Of a stretch of 40,948 nt of DNA, positions 39,538 through 40,948 are shown in pieces. How positions within the stretch are numbered: the stretch's first letter is position 1; every line of letters begins with the position of its first letter. The stretch lies in assembly GCA_937960595.1 (NCBI GenBank), contig CALGPL010000028.1:1-40948 (forward strand), given 5' to 3'. Both the position numbers and the translations under genes were made by a program. The stretch comes from an uncultured Anaerolineales bacterium. Its GTDB lineage: Bacteria > Chloroflexota > Anaerolineae > Anaerolineales > Villigracilaceae. The notes beneath the pieces were generated by a model, which was not told the origin of the DNA, searched no databases, and saw nothing but the letters and a program-made list of their open reading frames with translations.

Positions 39538-40332
39538 ATGCTCACCTCGGCCCAAAACCCCAAACTCAAACTCGTGCGCGCCCTGCTGGGCCGCCCCAAG
39601 GAACGCCGCGAAGCGAATGCCTTTGTTGCCGAGGGCGTGCGGCTGGTGGAGGAGGCCCTCGCCGCCGGCTGGCCGTTCCGCTTTGCCCTGGCCGGCGAGA
39701 CGCTCAGCGAACGCGGGCAGTTGCTGGTTGCCGGACTGCAGTCTCATGGCGTGGATGTGGAACGGGTCGCAGACCACCTGCTGAATGCCCTCAGCGACAC
39801 CGGCAACACCCAGGGCGTCTTGGCCGTGCTCGACCTGCCGACCCCCGACCTGCCGCCCTCGAACTTCGACTTTATTCTCATCCCCGACCAGATTCGCGAC
39901 CCCGGCAACCTCGGCACGCTCTTGCGCACGGCGGCCGCGGCCGGGGTGCAGGCCGTCTTCCTCCCGCCCGAGACGACCGACGCCTTTGCCCCAAAAGTCG
40001 TCCGCGCCGGCATGGGGGCGCACTTCCGCCTGCCGATCCTGTCCCTGACCTGGGACGAGATCCGGGCGCGCACCTCGGGCCTGCGCCTCCTCCTGGCCGA
40101 CATGGACGGCCTCTCCTGCTGGGAGACCGACCTGCGCCTGCCCCTGGCGCTCATCGTCGGCGGCGAGGCCGAGGGGGCGTCGGCGCCGGCGAGGGCGCTG
40201 GCGACGGATTCCATCAGCATCCCGATGCCGGGCGGGATGGAGTCGCTCAACGCCGCCGTCGCCGGGGCGCTGCTGATGTTCGAGGTGGTGCGACAAAACA
40301 GAACCAGAGATAAGCAGGATAAACAGACTTAG
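39538..40332 (+). CDS. SpoU/TrmH-type RNA 2'-O-methyltransferase
   Basis: The 264-residue protein has an N-terminal substrate-binding domain (SAQNPKLKLVRALLGRPKERR in two parts; NAFVAEGVRLVEEAL) and a SPOUT domain with motif 1 DQIRDPGNLGTLLRTAAAAG, motif 2 LALIVGGEAEG and motif 3 ISIPMPGGMESLNAAVAGAL. It methylates the ribose of an rRNA or tRNA nucleotide; the site is unknown. ATG 39538 follows the heptamer tract directly, without a ribosome binding site. Confidence 0.9.
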   Translation: MLTSAQNPKLKLVRALLGRPKERREANAFVAEGVRLVEEALAAGWPFRFALAGETLSERGQLLVAGLQSHGVDVERVADHLLNALSDTGNTQGVLAVLDLPTPDLPPSNFDFILIPDQIRDPGNLGTLLRTAAAAGVQAVFLPPETTDAFAPKVVRAGMGAHFRLPILSLTWDEIRARTSGLRLLLADMDGLSCWETDLRLPLALIVGGEAEGASAPARALATDSISIPMPGGMESLNAAVAGALLMFEVVRQNRTRDKQDKQT

Positions 40333-40367
40333 CCCGCAAGTGGTACAATTATTAAGGAGAATGTCCT

Positions 40368-40658
40368 ATGAACGCAGAAGATGTGTTAACGACTTTGAGA
40401 GAATTGAAACCTTTGCTTACTGATCGCTATAAAGTCAGAGGAATCAGCCTCTTTGGCTCTTTTGTTCGTGGAGAACAAGGCACAAACAGTGACATTGATT
40501 TACTGGCGGAGTTTGAGGATAACGCTGATTTGTTCGACCTAATCGGGCTGGCACTGTATTTAGAAGAAATATTTCAACGCCCTGTAGATGTGATCCCCAA
40601 GCGATCTCTTCGCGCGGAATTGCGAGAGTCTGTCCTACAACAGGCTGTGGCTGTATGA
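40368..40658 (+). CDS. mntA: MntA-type nucleotidyltransferase antitoxin
   Basis: The 96-residue protein is a minimal nucleotidyltransferase with GSFVRGEQGTNSDIDLL (G30-S31, then D42-x-D44). These proteins neutralise their HepT partner by adding AMP to a tyrosine. AAGGAG lies eight bases before ATG 40368. The stop overlaps the HepT start (ATGA). Codon use is more AT-rich than in the upstream genes, which suggests transfer. Confidence 0.88.
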   Translation: MNAEDVLTTLRELKPLLTDRYKVRGISLFGSFVRGEQGTNSDIDLLAEFEDNADLFDLIGLALYLEEIFQRPVDVIPKRSLRAELRESVLQQAVAV

Positions 40659-40948
40659 GAGACTATACCCTTTATTTGAAGGACATCTTGGGGGCAATCG
40701 AGAGTATTGAAAGTTTCATTGCAGGAATGGATTTGGAATCGTTCCAGACAGACGATAAGACCACCAGCGCTGTAATGCGAAAACTTGAAATTATCGGCGA
40801 AGCAGTAAAACAGATACCAGATGAGATACGCCAGAAGCATGCCAATATTCCGTGGAAAGAAATGGCAGGCATGCGAGATAAGTTAATCCACTTTTACTTT
40901 GGCGTGGACTACCATCTGGTCTGGAAAGCGATTACAGAACGACTGCCG
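40655..40948 (+). CDS. hepT: HepT-type HEPN toxin, cut by the window end
   Basis: A frame from ATG 40655 remains open for 98 codons to the last base. It is helical and ends in the HEPN ribonuclease motif R74-x4-H79-x-Y81 (RDKLIHFY). HepT cleaves RNA, and MntA inactivates it by AMPylating the tyrosine of that motif. KLEIIGEAVKQIPDEIR and HANIPWKEMAGMRDKLIHF are typical. The start overlaps the MntA stop. Only a few C-terminal residues should be missing. Confidence 0.88.
   Translation, partial: MRDYTLYLKDILGAIESIESFIAGMDLESFQTDDKTTSAVMRKLEIIGEAVKQIPDEIRQKHANIPWKEMAGMRDKLIHFYFGVDYHLVWKAITERLP

Overview
The window looks like a chromosomal fragment of a GC-rich bacterium, most likely Chloroflexota of the Anaerolineae type. 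That placement is an inference. It rests on Thr/Pro-linked secreted domains, a SpoVS gene outside any sporulation context, several sugar-catabolic clusters, a T-box on thrS, heptanucleotide spacer repeats, and genes that appear to be leaderless. No rRNA, insertion sequence, prophage or CRISPR array was seen.

Positions 299-9969 hold a carbohydrate cluster on the + strand. A SorC-type regulator with its own promoter and twin palindromes is followed by a SIS isomerase, a zinc dehydrogenase, a SAF-domain oxidoreductase, an L-fucose/arabinose-isomerase-like protein, a cytoplasmic GH5, an FGGY kinase and a DUF4432 epimerase-like protein. The cluster ends abruptly in a 34-codon stump of ribulose-phosphate 3-epimerase. 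Positions 10044-16478 hold a second sugar cluster: a HutC-type GntR regulator with palindromic operator, a lipoprotein binding protein, two permeases, a GH4 glycosidase and a PfkB kinase. The transporter ATPase is not encoded here.

Positions 16535-23883 are mixed. They hold a methyltransferase, a deoxynucleoside kinase overlapping a nucleotidyltransferase-fold gene, and a roughly 490-base spacer with several DnaA-box-like sequences. After these come spoVS, a secreted triple lamin-tail-domain protein, a second deoxynucleoside kinase, an anchored DsbA-like protein and an unknown membrane protein. Positions 23975-29587 hold a ComEC homologue whose metallo-beta-lactamase-like domain has lost its metal motif. 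Divergent from it is a cobalamin-riboswitch-controlled BtuFCD importer. Positions 29658-35019 carry a UPF0173 hydrolase, a CASTOR/POLLUX-like channel, an RlmD-type rRNA methyltransferase, a 62-residue membrane protein and a sortase.

Positions 35074-38829 form a translation block: tRNA-Val(GAC), a T-box leader with thrS (no TGS domain), then infC (apparent AUC start), rpmI and rplT with a strong terminator. The end of the window has a macro-domain protein, a SpoU-type rRNA methyltransferase preceded by CCGTCTA heptamers, and an AT-richer MntA/HepT toxin-antitoxin pair that runs off the end.

Start codons were moved from the longest ORF wherever a ribosome binding site, promoter position or family N terminus argued for it; the reason is given in each entry.
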